From Thunnus maccoyii (taxonomy: Eukaryota > Chordata > Actinopteri > Scombriformes > Scombridae): a stretch of DNA of 64,000 bases. The position numbers and the translations under genes are program-made. Shown here one piece after another: positions 44,666 to 57,135 of this stretch (its first letter is position 1; each line of letters opens with the position of its first letter). The DNA lies in NCBI RefSeq assembly GCF_910596095.1, contig NC_056548.1, positions 5,915,151 to 5,979,150 of the forward strand, given 5' to 3'. The notes under the pieces are model-generated. The model was given only the letters and a program-made list of their open reading frames with translations. It searched no databases and was not told the DNA's origin.

Positions 44666-46474
44666 TGCAACACAGCAGCAAGTTATGTCTGAATGTCTGT
44701 CTGAGCTCTAAAGTGCATCATACATCAGCTTCATCATGCAGCGTCACATCATTTGACGTGCATCAACTGACGCACGTAGCACACAGTGGACACGCTGCAC
44801 AGACAGAAGTCAAGACACAATAGCTGTGATGAAGTCAGAATGTGCTGATCAAGGGAAAAAAATGTGATAAAATTGTTGCTTTCTATGAGCTGATACTGGT
44901 CAAAAAGCAGCTGGCATGCAAGCATCCATAGCAAATAATCACCGGGTGTTCTGACATGCATCATACACCACCGCTGTGTGTTGAGCGTAAAGGTGAGCCC
45001 TACTCGTATCCATAATTTCATTCTTTCAGTCTCTACCCGACGGATGCGAGATGAATGTACCGGTGCACCTTCACCTTCAGGCTCAGCTTTTCAGGAACAG
45101 AGAATTTGTATGTTAGGTTAGAGATGTGCAATGCACAAACATAATATTTTGACCTGACAGTAGCACAAGAGTGAAAAGTCAAAAATAAAAAAAGGTTCAT
45201 CCTTTTGAGGAGCATGCAAGTCTTCAGGAAATATCACAGTATTCTGCTGTCACTCTGGGAAAAGTTGGCGCTCACAAGACATATCAGGATTCGTCTTTCC
45301 AGGACCATGACACGTTGTCACCATGTCAGAGATTGTGGCCATTAGGTTTTGAGATGTCTTATTCACCATCTTCAGTGCATCAAACCATTAGACAGTAAGA
45401 CTGACTGCCTAACTGATTGACTTAACAACTAATTTGCCATCTTTTAGGCCTGAGTAAAGGTAAAAAGAACTGTCTCTTGTACAAATGCACAGTGTAAGTT
45501 AACCATATCACTTTAGGATTTTAAACTTTTGCCCATAACTTGGTCCACACTCCACCAATGACACTAATGAACCCTTTTTTTCTAAGCAAAAAGTTACTGG
45601 GGCATAATAGAACTTCTAGAGACCAAATACACAAACTCTGAAAGTAGCAATTTTCAGCACACGATCTGCCGTATTGGACTCGCTTTAGAAAAGTAATGAA
45701 ATTAGTATTTGTGTTCTCGCATCAGGCTAGCAAGAGAATTAAGGCCATCTAGGCTTAAAGGAAAATTAGATGCTTTCCTAACAGCAGATTGAGATGTGTG
45801 CTGCAATGCATTAGGGGTACTTTCTTCCATTAGAAGCCACAAAAGATGTTTGAAAGAATCTTTTAATAATGATAACTGTGCATAATTGAGGAGGCTGGGA
45901 GCTAATGGCTCAAGTGTTAACAGAACTATCTGAGCTGCATTTAAATGATGTACATGGAATAAGTATTTGAATCCTCAAAGGCCAAAGCACAGAACATGCA
46001 GGCCATTTCATCATGTTAATTCTTTATAGACACATTTTCAGATGCATAAACATCAGAGTGAGCGGTGACATGTTTGTGACTCTGTGGAATATTTAACACA
46101 CTACAGCTTCTGGCATTTAGTCCACTAAGTAGCAGAGCTTTAGCACACCTGAGGACATAGAAACAGATGCACAGGAGAAGACAAAGCTGCTGTCGACAGT
46201 CTACTGAACTCTACAGCTACAATACTGTTATTGGAAACAATGCTCCACTACTGATACCTTCATCAGATTGATTATCTGTCAATGTGTCTGACTTTCATGC
46301 AGAGCTTAGTCCATCAACTTCAGTAAAAGCAGTGCTAGAGTTACCAAGCTCAGTGCTTCGTTAACAGATATTGCACTGTAAGAAGTAATTAGGCTTATAG
46401 TTGTGTTAATAAAAAATGGCAAATTTCCTCTTATGCATAAATATTTTCTGATTCCTTTAGTCTTATATGATTGT
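44666..46474. other. Non-coding DNA, candidate conserved block
   Basis: No gene. About 45,690-46,030 is complex, repeat-free sequence with AGAGAATTAAGGCC, AGGAGGCTGGGAGCTAATGG and CATTTAAATGATGT motifs, typical in style of vertebrate conserved non-coding elements. Confidence 0.4.
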
Positions 46475-46732
46475 GAGCTTAATATAAACTCAATATCTTT
46501 GAGTTGTCGGTTGGTTCTGACATTTTATAGACCAAACAACTAATCAGTTCATTGAGAAAATAATTGACAGTTTAATCAGCGATGAAAATAAGTGTGTCAC
46601 CTTGGGCTCTAAGAAAATAACAACGGCCATTTAATACTATTTGGTGATGTTTTATAGACAAAATGATTAATTAAGAAAATAATTGTGAGATTAATTGATA
46701 ATGAAAATAATTATTAGTTACAGCCCTAGTTT
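46475..46732 (+). mobile_element. hAT-type MITE, family A copy 2
   Basis: Contains TTCTGACATTTTATAGACCA, GAGAAAATAATTGACAG, CACCTTGGGCTCTAAGAAAA and the terminal TTAGTTACAGCCCTAG. The internal order suggests a rearranged or partly duplicated copy, since the TTTTATAGAC and GAGAAAATAATTG blocks occur twice. Confidence 0.65.
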
Positions 46733-48079
46733 AAATTGATTTTGACTCAGACTTTTTGTTCCCACACATCAAGTATTTGCTGTTTCCTGTTGCAACATCA
46801 CACTTTTCACCGCAGTTTCAATCTTACAGCTCAGGTTGTGTTTTCAATTAACAAAACACTAAAGAGGGAAATCAGGGACGAAATACAAAAGAGCTGCTGA
46901 TTATACTGCAGATCAGCCAATTATTTTAACAATTTACAGTGTTTTCACTGCAAATGGTATTTCTGTAATTCAATTTCACTTGGACGTGTGCGTCATTGAT
47001 TTTTTTTCATCAGTTTCTTATTATTAAAAATAAATGGAATAACATCAAATATTAAAATAACCATTTCAATAAAAATTTAAACAAAGAACATCATCACAAG
47101 GGACAGAAATGAAAAAATAAGGGGGGGAGATGAGATGGGCAATATAAAAGCAGGTAAAAAAGCATGACATGAAACAAAATAATATGTGTGTTGAGAATGG
47201 CACCGATAAACCTGCGTTAAGGGTTACAAAATATGGTCTAAAATACCACGACTTGATTGGTGTGAAATGGCATGTTATCAGAATAAAAATTAATCCTCTA
47301 ATAGACCGCTGCTTGCCATAACAAGTTGTAAATTCCTATGATTTGATTGGAGTTCATTGGCACATAATCAAGAACAATTTAGCTTTAAGAGTCTCTTTTA
47401 AAAACAAGGAAATGTGTATTCCACTGGGGTTTGTAAGAACATTTTTATCTGTAAACCCCATGGCAGTAGAAATCTGTTTCAAAGGATTTTGCATCATTTT
47501 GACTGTTGACGCTCATCGCTGAGTTGTTATGTTGCCAATGGACAGGTGTCAATGATTCCAAGAGGGCTGCAATCTGGAGGAAATCCCAAAATTTTGGATT
47601 AATAAGGCTTAATTATGCCAATCCTTTGATCTTAATGTGTTACATCCTTCCAGGGGCCCTAATAGTCCCTGCAGTGTTCCTGCATAACTAATTCAGTATT
47701 TTGGGATGTTGTGTTACTGCATCCTGCACAGTTAATAGTAACAAGATTTTAATGGCAGGTTATTTCCATATGTTACCGTCAGCTCCCAACACAAAAACCT
47801 GAACCTGAAATTATGATGCAATACGATAAAAAACATACTTTGATGTCACAAAAACTTTAATCAACAACTCTGAAAGTTACAACAAAACCTAAAAAAAACA
47901 TAAGTCTCACAAAGATACGGTAATATTTACTGCAGCTACAGGTGATCATGATGTACATCATCCACCTGTGAACACTTTTACAGGGGTACCTGGGGAGTAT
48001 GTGGAGAGATTTTGGAGTAGTTCAGTTACTTTGAAAAATTTGATTTGGTAAAAAATGTATGTATCCAAAAAACAAGTCC
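46733..48079. other. Non-coding DNA, candidate conserved block
   Basis: No gene. About 47,215-47,690 is a long complex tract (ACGACTTGATTGGTGTGAAA, GACAGGTGTCAATGATTCCA, TAATAAGGCTTAATTATGCC) without repeat character and is the best conserved-element candidate in the window. (AT)-rich low-complexity DNA lies around 47,020-47,180. Confidence 0.4.
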
Positions 48080-48740
48080 TCTAAATTAATTGACAAAACA
48101 TTGCTGTCCATGCACTCACGTCTGGTTTGGTTGTTGGACGTCTGTGTTAAACACGGTCAAAGGTTCAAAACTTGTGGTGAACGTATATAAAAATGCTCCC
48201 TGCAAGTCAAAAGCCAGGGCTTCAGCCTGCTCTGAACTCTTTGTTTGCAATGTTACCTCTACTTCCTCCATCTGATGATGTCAAATTGCACATGCCCACA
48301 AATGGTCATCCACTGGTAGCCTTTGTTGCTATGCGCTGTTCCACAGGTTCACGTTGTCCACTCGTATATCTCGGATTGGATTTGGGCTCGAACATGTACA
48401 GATGTATGTGAGAAGTTTCCATTTTGAGTAAAGAACAATAAAAAGAATTGAAAACCTACTACTATTGTTTGTTTGCATAGCCTCCTCCAGCAGAGGTCTG
48501 TAAAGGGGAAGCTTCTGGAAGCCAACCAATCAGAACAGAGTGGGCTCATCGGGAGGCGGGCCTTAAACAGACAGGAGCTAAAACAGCCTGTTTCAGACAA
48601 AGGATGAACTGAAGGGCTGCATAAAGGGCCAGTATGAGATAAATAAGGAAGTTTTTGAACTGTAAATCATGTAACGATATCCCAGTAGAGCCCCAGAATA
48701 TAAATATAAACCTGGAAACATGCATGAAAATTGAAACATC
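48080..48740. mobile_element. Long dispersed repeat (non-autonomous)
   Basis: Carries ordered blocks of an abundant fish interspersed element: TGCTCCCTGCAAGTCAAAAG, TCTGATGATGTCAAATTGCA, CCAACCAATCAGAACAGAGT, GCGGGCCTTAAACAGACAGG, GCTAAAACAGCCTGTTTCAG and CAGTAGAGCCCCAGAATATA. Frames on both strands (48,090-48,600) are by-products. Class not determined. Confidence 0.6.
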
Positions 48741-49689
48741 CAGCTACCGCCATATCAGATAGTAATAGTACAAATGCAAACTTGACCAAATCTACTGAAA
48801 AAGTAGGAGGAATTCTTTAAAAAAAAGAGACCTAACCTAAAAATCAACAAAGCCAGTGTCATTGAATAGTAACATCCAGTTTAAAATCCATTCCAAACTA
48901 AGCCGTTTGGACTGGTGTGGATGATGCGGTGTAGAGCTCATCTGATAGGGCTGCTGGGGTACCACTGTTTTAGGGCAACAGTAGCAGCTGGAGAAGCAGC
49001 AGTATTAGTAGCAGTGCAATTCATAATAACAGTATTTAGTTGTATTAGCATCAGCAGCTGTAACAACAGTAGTTTTGGAAGCAGATTAGAATAGATCCAA
49101 CAGGTAAGACTTGAATAATCCCTTTAGGAACAAAGAACAAAAACATTGGTGTCATTAGTCAATAGATATACAGCAAAGATGCAGAGAGTGTAAAAAAAAA
49201 ACTGCAGGAGACCAAATATATGAACTGAAAATGTATGTAAATAAGAAAATATACGCAGTATGAAAATAACAAGCTAGACTGATGATAATGCTTTATTGTT
49301 CCCTCAGAGAGAAATTCCTTTATCACCAAAACAGCCCAGTTTGTACAGCAGAAAGAGAGCAAAGAACAGTCAAGACACTGCGCACACAGACAGATCAGAG
49401 TACACCAGAGACACACAGACATATACAGTAAATACCAGTCGCTGCCTGTGCTGCCTGGAAGCCACAGTAAAAGGATGGATCAGGATCAAAAGCCTTCTGC
49501 ACGAGAACTAAATGTGCCCATGTTTCATGTTTTCAGACGGGAGGGCATTTCATTTCAGATGGATTCACTGTGGTAAGCTGTAGGTTACAAGAAAAGCCTG
49601 AAGTGTAATGGTGTTCTGTTTGCTACAATTTGGTCATGATGGGCTCTGGTGCATTAATTCTTGAGGGCTTTCCCTCCGAATAACTGAGC
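48741..49689. other. Non-coding DNA
   Basis: Contains loose CAGCAG/AGTAGC trinucleotide-like text at 48,975-49,075 and CAGACA-rich text near 49,380-49,430. The text ATGCTTTATTGTTCCCTCAG (about 49,288) resembles a common repeat 3' end. No gene. Confidence 0.45.
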
Positions 49690-49985
49690 GGCTATCGATT
49701 AACAATTAGCCGCTCAACAAGAAACTAAAGTGGCAACAATCTGTAAAGCAACTTATCAAGCAAAAATGTAAAACGTGCTTTTTCTAGCTTCTCAGATGTT
49801 AGCACTTGCTGCTTTTCTGTGTTATATCATTGTAAGTTAAACATCTTTGGCTTCTAGGTTGTTGATGTGGGAAAAAACAACCAGCTTGATGAAACTAGCT
49901 TGCGCTCTGGGAGATTATAATTGACCTTCATTGTTATGATTTTTCACTGTTTTAGGTGATAAATGAATAACTTGTTTGAGTAATT
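49690..49985 (+). mobile_element. hAT-type MITE, family A copy 3
   Basis: Shares TAGCTTCTCAGATGTTAGCA, TTGCTGCTTTTCTGTGTTAT, AAGTTAAACATCTTTGGCTT and GCGCTCTGGGAGATTATAAT with the other family A copies. Termini are eroded. Confidence 0.55.
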
Positions 49986-51155
49986 TTGTTCAGACCTAAA
50001 TGATAACAGGTAAACTAACTGAAACATACAAAAAAAAAAAAACTCACATTTACCAAACAGCCAGAGTATAATGATCCAACAATGTTCGTCAGACTTTGTC
50101 TGGACAGTTTTCACTCACTGCTGTTTAGCAGGCAGTTTGAATTTTACTCTCAGCTTCTGATTCATTACTTCCTGTTAGAAGTGTCCACTTCAAAAATGTT
50201 ATCTGGGCAAAATGTCTGAGTAGCCTCTCTAACAGTAGTGATGCCAGAGACAGACACACTGCTCTCCATCTTTTATGCTTTTCAAAAAATAGAGTGTGTT
50301 GTGTCTGCCCACTGTTGTTGCCACACAGATGCTGCCAGTAAACATCGAAAGGGATACTATTGAAGTTTCACATTAACTTTTAGGAAGCATTTTAGGAAAA
50401 AGCATATGTCCAAAATGTTTGCAAAATAAATGCGAATCAGTGTGTGTTTCCTCCGGCTAGTGTTGTGAGAGGACATGACAAGATTACATGAGGAACCAGT
50501 AACTCCAGAGTACATATGGCGTTTGAGTCGTGCTTCCCGCCTTTGATGGCGTTCGTGTTATTTTAACGATGCAATATGTGGTGTTTTTGTCAGCTGCCAT
50601 GGGAACACTGCTGTATTCAAATTATAAATGTGGTTATTCATGTAGGATCTATAGACGACTGTGTTTTTTTTAAAGAAGACCAGATTTAGCCACCTTGTGT
50701 GGTCTGAGACAACACGCACACAACACAACATCCACCTTCTACAGTCACACCATGTCAGTGATGAAAATCCAGCACCTTCTCCCTACTGTCAGAGAGCGAA
50801 CAGATTTAGGCATACTGTCACTTCACAGCTTGCCATTTTCACGGCACCCATTAGGCGTCACCTTGCTCCTGAAATTAAAAAGCAACAACAGGCGCTTCTG
50901 TGCCTTCCCTGTGACAGAGGCTTATCTAATAGGAGCAGGAAACATCTCAGCAGAAACCCCTTTTCTTCTACCGCTGCTGCCGTTTTTTTGTTTTTTGATT
51001 TTCTTGATTCTGAATCACTGCTGCTACAGGACATCATTTGTGAGATTCCTATTTATATCTCTCCTACATCTGCTAACATATCAACTGGTAGTGAACAAAA
51101 AAAACACGTAAGCTTGCACAGATAAACAACAGTAACATCACTTCAGGTATAAAAC
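49986..51155. other. Non-coding DNA with two overlapping chance frames
   Basis: Two + frames of 154 and 138 codons overlap at 50,661-51,125. Neither has a domain signature, and two long overlapping frames indicate stop-poor DNA rather than a gene. The block 50,805-50,950 is complex sequence that might be conserved. Confidence 0.4.
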
Positions 51156-51159
51156 GTGT

Positions 51160-51528
51160 TTTTCCCAAATGCCAAGTCAACTATTCAGGATATTTTTTAC
51201 ATTTGGGACAGTCTAGCTGTTTCTACCTGCTTCCAGTATTTATGCTAAGCCAAGCTAATAGTCTCCTGGCTCTTTACACTTTGCGTACAAACATGAGTAG
51301 TATCGATCTTTTCATCCGACTTTCAGCAAGAAAGAGAATAAGCATATTTCCCAAAATGTCTATTCCTCTAGGCACAAGGTGGATGGATGTTGTTTGCCAA
51401 GAATTAGGCCTTAAACTAGACTCCAGCTGCATTTTTAACGCACAAAAACACTATATTGATATTGATCTTCTCATCTCTCAAGAAAAGCGAATAAGAATAA
51501 ATCCCAAAATGTTTAACTATTCCCTTTA
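51160..51528 (-). mobile_element. Short dispersed repeat, family B copy 3, internally duplicated
   Basis: The terminal block (GAATAAGCATATTTCCCAAAATG and, 160 bp later, GAATAAGAATAAATCCCAAA) occurs twice, and GATCTTTTCATCCGACTTTC/GATCTTCTCATCTCTCAAGA likewise, so the left end of the element is duplicated. The 108-codon + frame through it is not a gene. Confidence 0.65.
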
Positions 51529-53070
51529 AATAAAATGCCTGACTCTATTCAATGCTGATTTGTGTCACAGGAGGTAAAACAAGTTTAAATTGGGGAAACA
51601 AGTGCAGTGTGTGTGTTTCCATCTCTCCTAGTTAGATCAAGAGGGGAAATAGAGACGCAGGAGGGGAGAAACCAATGAAAAATGAAATCACCAGCCGTGA
51701 TGATGAAATCTGCAGTGATCAGCAATATATAATATATAAACACACAAGATATTCTGCCTCTCCTCTCTCCCATGCAGATGTAGTAAGAGAGCGAGGGGTA
51801 TTTCCATCTGGATTTATTGCTGATTGTGGCTGACTTTACACTGCATGAACTTAAATTGTATAAGAATTCATTATCAAACTCAGTGAGTCAGACTCTTCTG
51901 GGATAATATGAAAGTGACAGTTGTTACTGGGATGTTACCTCATAGAGCTCAGCTCACTGGGACCTGCGCTACCATTTATGTGATGTAACACAGAAAGATA
52001 CCTGGGTAACACGCTGGAAAAACTGTGGTAAAATGTGACCAGTTTGGTATTAAATTGACTCACTCTGGATTAGAAGATGGGATTTCTATCATGGCATACC
52101 TGAGCAAATCATACAAATCTCTCTTGACATAACTCCCATTTTAACTGAAGGCTTTGGGTCGGGTAAAGGGCGGGACCATCTGATCTTGACAGTCAAAGGC
52201 GGAGGGATTTGACTGAACATCCAAGGGTGCGTTCAGTGTGAAAATGTTGCGCAGCACTTCCCAACGTCGGACACCCTTATTTATTTGTTTCCTTCAAGTT
52301 TTCAACATTTTTGTTACAGACTTTGAGATAAGTTTGCTCCTGTTTGGCTGGTATAACAGGGATGAAATCTAATACATCCATAATGAAAACCCAACAGAGC
52401 AGTGAAATGAACATTAATGTTTACAAGACTACAACCATTTAGATCTTTTTTTTTTTAAACATTTGCATTCACTTTTATCGGAAGAGAACACACTGATATG
52501 TGTTAGATCCCTGCTAAAGTAGCAGCTAGTAACCAAAACTTTGTTTCAGGATGCAAAATGCAGCACCGTTTCCATCAAAACAACAACAAAAAAAAACATT
52601 TTGTCAAATTTTGGCAGCCGCATGTGTCCCTGATGGTTGTTCTCTGTTAACACAGAAAACAGAGAAATGAACATACAGTAATTATTGCCAAAACAGAAAA
52701 ATAACAGTCTGTCCCAAACTCTGTAATAAAAAAAGGTTTGAAAGATCTGTGTGTGCAACTGTTAGGTAGAACATTTTAACTTAATCTTAAACTTTTCTTA
52801 ATCTGTTATGATAACATCGTAATCACTGTAATTGCTGAGGTCTGGGAACATGGCAGCGTCACTTCTGGGTAAGAAACAAGATAAAAAGATTGTAAACAAG
52901 CCAACAGTTTAGTCAGATTATCTAAACCCCTTTTATCTGGAAGTGAAACCTAAAGTGAGCATTACTGAGACGATCCCTCACTGGACCGCAACATTTTTGC
53001 AACAGTACAGTAGGTTTTCTCTTCCAAATAAGTTTGGCTAACTTTTTGGGTTTTGTTCACTGCGAGCATT
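51529..53070. other. Non-coding DNA
   Basis: AT-rich, with no gene, microsatellite or clear repeat; a poly-T run lies near 52,447-52,456. Confidence 0.45.
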
Positions 53071-53071
53071 A

Positions 53072-53382
53072 TAGAGCTGAAACTATTAATGATTGATTAG
53101 TTGATGGAAAGAAAAACATTCAGCAGCAATTTTAATAATTGATTCAATGTTTCAGTGATTTTTTTTTCAAGCAAAAACATCAAAATCTTCTGGTTTCAGC
53201 TTTTCCAATGTGAAGATTTGAAGCTTTTGGGTTTTGGACTCTTTGGTCAGACTAAACAAAACATGTGAAAACGTCCTCTTGGGCTTTTTTCATTACTTTT
53301 TAATATTTAACAGGCAATTAAACAAGTAATCGAACAAATTATCAGCAGATTAATTGATGATGAAAATACTCGTTAGTTGTAA
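53072..53382 (+). mobile_element. hAT-type MITE, family A copy 4
   Basis: Starts TAGAGCTGAAACTATTAATG and ends GATGATGAAAATACTCGTTAGTTG, an inverted pair. Inside are GGTTTCAGCTTTTCCAATGT, AAGCTTTTGGGTTTTGGACT and AAAACGTCCTCTTGGGC. The best-bounded left end in the window together with copy 6. Confidence 0.7.
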
Positions 53383-54880
53383 GTTAAGTGCAGTGTCACT
53401 ATAACAAAACAAAGTTATAGCCTAAACTATTAAAGACAAACTTTTATTAACAAGCTGTTAATAAACCACTACTATGCTTGAGACATAGAAACTGAACACA
53501 GCTGTGACAGAAGTTAATTAAATATGTCAGCTGTTAACGTTTACTTTCTTGCTGTCATCGTTCAGGCCAGACTGAACTATAACTGCCACATGCCAGGAAC
53601 ACTTGAGCCGAGCTCAAAGTGACGCAGGAGACGGTTTCATACGGTTGCCATAGCTCTGTGTTGATACGGCACATGTGCAGTCATTTTTTTGAAATTACTG
53701 GACCGTTGAACTTCTGCTCGGAGTGACTTAAATTCTATGATGGATGAAGCTAAAAACATCCATCAACTCGCATTCATCACTAAACTGTCAACCGCTCAAA
53801 CATGTTAGACCCAGCAGAGAGGGAGCTGCTGCATATATTATAGAAATATTTTTAGCAGCTGTATTGTTACAGTCAGATTATACTCTATAAAAACTTCCAT
53901 ACACACTAACGCTAACAAAACAGGAGTATTACGATCATCAGCTGTGATGAAACCTGGCGTTTGGGTGCATTAGAATACATTAGAGAAAATGAATTCCCCC
54001 TCTCCTGCTTTTCCCCGTCGAGCAGGGCTGGTCGACGCGTGAGGTAGCAGACTGACAGGGCTTGCAGTTCCCTGCATTCCTATTTTTCCTTTTCATGTGG
54101 GGAGCGACGCTGTCACGCTTGTGCCTCGCTGACAAATGAAAAACATAAGGTTGATGACTACTTTTTCATTTGTTTCTCAGCGCTTCCTCCCATGATTTAG
54201 AGACGTCTATCCGGGATCCCTGCGTTCGGTACCTGCTCATTATTATTGCTTCACACATTTCTGAAAGATTACAGGTTTCCCGTGCAAACAAGACAACGAC
54301 ACAATACAGACAGACAGGCAGACATGCTAAAAAGGAAGCGTGAAGGTGATGTCTCGCAGTATAACAAAAGAAAAACCTTGAGCGCTCAGTCACACGCCAG
54401 ACAGACACACCTGCATGTGCAGAGTTTGCCGTCTAATTTGTTCTTTTTCTCCTTCTCTCACACACTGACAGTCAATCACAGCAGGCGAGCCGTGCAGCTT
54501 CGCTCCCAGCTTTTGTCCCAGCTTCACCACTACAAAAGCAGAGTCAAGCACTACCTCTGTGGCCTTGCCCACCACCAAAACCAAAAAAGAGCAGACATGT
54601 TTTTACCTAAAGTGATTTTTTTCCAATGAGTTTGTCCATGTGTGAGTATTTGTTTTTCTCCTCCATGCTGCCAAACTTTGGCACAGGGAGCGAGCGTTGT
54701 GTGTGGATTTCTGTGTGTTCATGCACGTGTGTATCTGAGACAAGGCCATCCATCTCAGACGGTCCCATCTGCGAGCAACAGCCTTGTTTACTTATCCCTC
54801 GACCAGAGAGCAGCAGCAGCCGTCCACAGGTAAGCAAGCAGCCAGTGCGCATGACGAGCTGGGAGGAGCGGGAGGCGGAG
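53383..54880. other. Non-coding DNA
   Basis: No gene. Mixed composition from 54,000 to 54,850 with several open frames on both strands (54,246-54,629; 54,626-55,048), none with a domain or splice pattern. Confidence 0.4.
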
Positions 54881-54884
54881 AGGG

Positions 54885-55400
54885 GGGTCGGCTTCTGTCT
54901 TCATCTGAGGATAAATCATTCTTTACACCGACGCCAAACTTCCACACCTTTCCCCCCCTGCTCACGCTGTCTACTCGTCTCGCCGAAGTCATCCCTTTTC
55001 TCCTCTCCATTTTCCCGCATCTTTCGCCACTTTCTCACTCCGGTTTAATTTACTCATCTTTTCAAAGCATTCCCTTTCACCTCTCCATTTTCTCTCCGAG
55101 CCCCCACCCTTTTCACACCGTTTCACTCTCTCAAACCTCCTACACCTTTCGCTTTTCCATGTCGCTGTCTAGTTATCTCTCCAAAGCAATCCTTTCCCCT
55201 GCCCAAGTCGTTCTCTTCTCCGCTCCCCCCACCTCCCCCCTCTTTCACCGTCCACCCTCCCAAGTCGTCTCTCTCATCTGGTCAGAGCATCTTTCAAAGC
55301 AAAGCCCTCTCCTTCCCTCAATCTGCTTCACTTTCTTCTCCATCCTGACTCTCATTACCATTTTTTTTTCTGCCCCGTTCTCCCTTTCAGTTTCTATCGG
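54885..55400 (+). repeat. Pyrimidine-rich low-complexity block, loosely periodic
   Basis: Strong C/T bias on the + strand with a recurring CAAAGCATTCCC/CAAAGCAATCC/CAAAGCAAAGCCC core at about 55,064, 55,181 and 55,294, a loose period near 110-120 bp. The absence of purine-rich stops explains the 217-codon frame at 54,784-55,437, which has no protein-like features. Confidence 0.65.
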
Positions 55401-55437
55401 AGGACAGGGAACAGCCGGCATGAAGCTGATGGGGTGA

Positions 55438-56794
55438 CACAACGTCCTGTGATGAATATTCATCCGGTCCAGCCAGCCGCTGTCCCCGGTCGCCTCGGCA
55501 CAGAGGCCTCCAGCTCACTGATGCCACTATTTATTTGTCACAAGCGAGACGGGACCCACAAGAAGGTTTCTTGTGCCAAGGCTGAGATGGGAACAACTAC
55601 AAGAGCCCCACCCACTGAGTCTGAACATGCTCATACATCTGAGAAACATGGAATGGGTGTTAAGAGACTGAGACAGTGATGACACCGTCCTCGGCTGTTC
55701 TCCCTGCTGCCCATCACGGCCTTGAGTGCATCTCGCAGCAGACGATTGGCAAAACACTGGATGAATTCTAAGGGAAATTCAATTTTTTTTTTGGTCATCA
55801 TTCCTATTGGTTATAGCTTTATACTCAACTTTATGTCTGATATCTGCAACAGTGCAACACAGGTTGTAAACAAATCCCCAGTTTAACCCTATTTTGAGGA
55901 GAAGAGGAGGAGGAGAGGAGACAGGTGGATAGGAGAAAGAAATCTAATGAATTGTTTAATACGTCAAAGTTCAACAGACAGAGCTTCTTTAATATATATT
56001 GAGGCAATAGTGTAAAGGAGTTCAATAGTTTTTCAAGAGAAAACAGAGGCAAGAAAACGTATTACTCACTCTGTGCTTTCTAAACCTCCATTAGATCTAC
56101 TCCTTGGTTCAATTTTGACCAAGAATACTTTACTATGGTTGTGAGCGTACAGTTTTTTTTAATGCAATAAAGGATTATAACAGACAGATGTACTCACTCT
56201 CAGTTTCACTTTCACATGGCTGCTTTAGATAAGTTCTTCCCCAATGTTCTCCTCTTAGATAAGCCTACTTAGAACCCATCATCACACTTTGCATATTGTC
56301 ACGGTCACATCATTTTCAATGTCCAATTGATTAGTTTGCCGAACATTATTAAGACGGGTCTTATCTAATATGAGCTGGTCAGAGACAGAAGCCGAGAGGG
56401 AGGAAACACAATTGGGAGAAAGTTTGAGCTGCAGAATAGCGAGTAACTCCTGTGTTGAGACCATGATGGACAGTGAATAACAGCCTTCATCCCTCATGTA
56501 TTTCGGCGTAGTTTATGTCGGTGTTTACATGTTAACCTATATTAACTGAAACAAACAGCTGCAAAACTTAGTTTGTTGTTACATCTGAGGAATCAGTACT
56601 ATTTCTCCAGTACTACCTGTGCCACGACAAGATGTTATAATACAGTTCCACCAGACTGATTACTGCTCACAACCTTCTCATTTCATCTATTTAAGAATAG
56701 ATAACACTCTTCAATATTTCACAAAATGATAAGATTATAAAAAGAGTATTTTCTTATAATTTTGTGATTTTGTTTCTGTTTTGTTTTTTTTATA
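55438..56794. other. Non-coding DNA
   Basis: A purine-rich GAGGAGAAGAGGAGGAGGAG tract lies at about 55,896-55,918. No gene. Confidence 0.45.
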
Positions 56795-57135
56795 AATTTG
56801 AGACTCAACTCATCATAAACAGGAGATTAACTGAAAAATTTTGATAATCAATTCATTGTTTAAGCCATTTATAATGCCACAAATGAACTGATTCCAGCTT
56901 CTCAGTTATAAGGATTTGCTGCTTGTTTGTTTTTTATAATTACTGTAAATTAAACATGTTTCGCATTTTGACTGTTGGTCAGACAACAAAAAAGGTATTT
57001 GAAGACGTCATCTTGGGCATTTTCACTTCTTCCCTCTTTATAACTGATAGATAAACTAATCAAATAAACTAAATTGATTAAAAAATAAAAACATATGACC
57101 CATCAATCATGAAAATTATCACCAGTTGCAGTTTT
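56795..57135 (+). mobile_element. hAT-type MITE, family A copy 5
   Basis: Shares TTCCAGCTTCTCAGTTATAA, GGATTTGCTGCTTGTTTG, TAAATTAAACATGTTTCGCA, GACTGTTGGTCAGACAACAA and GAAGACGTCATCTTGGGC with copies 4 and 6. The end reads ATCACCAGTTGCAG. Confidence 0.65.

Noticed and set aside
48090-48600. Coding frames on both strands in the 48-kb repeat
   Set aside because: The segment matches an abundant dispersed non-coding element; frames on both strands are by-products.
50661-51125. Two long overlapping + frames (154 and 138 codons)
   Set aside because: They overlap in different frames with no homology-like motif; only one could be real, and neither has splice or start context.
54784-55437. Longest open frame of the window (217 codons, + strand)
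   Set aside because: It lies in a C/T-biased, loosely periodic block where stop codons are rare. The translation is a monotonous Ser/Pro/Phe/Leu string with no domain, and overlapping frames are open on both strands.
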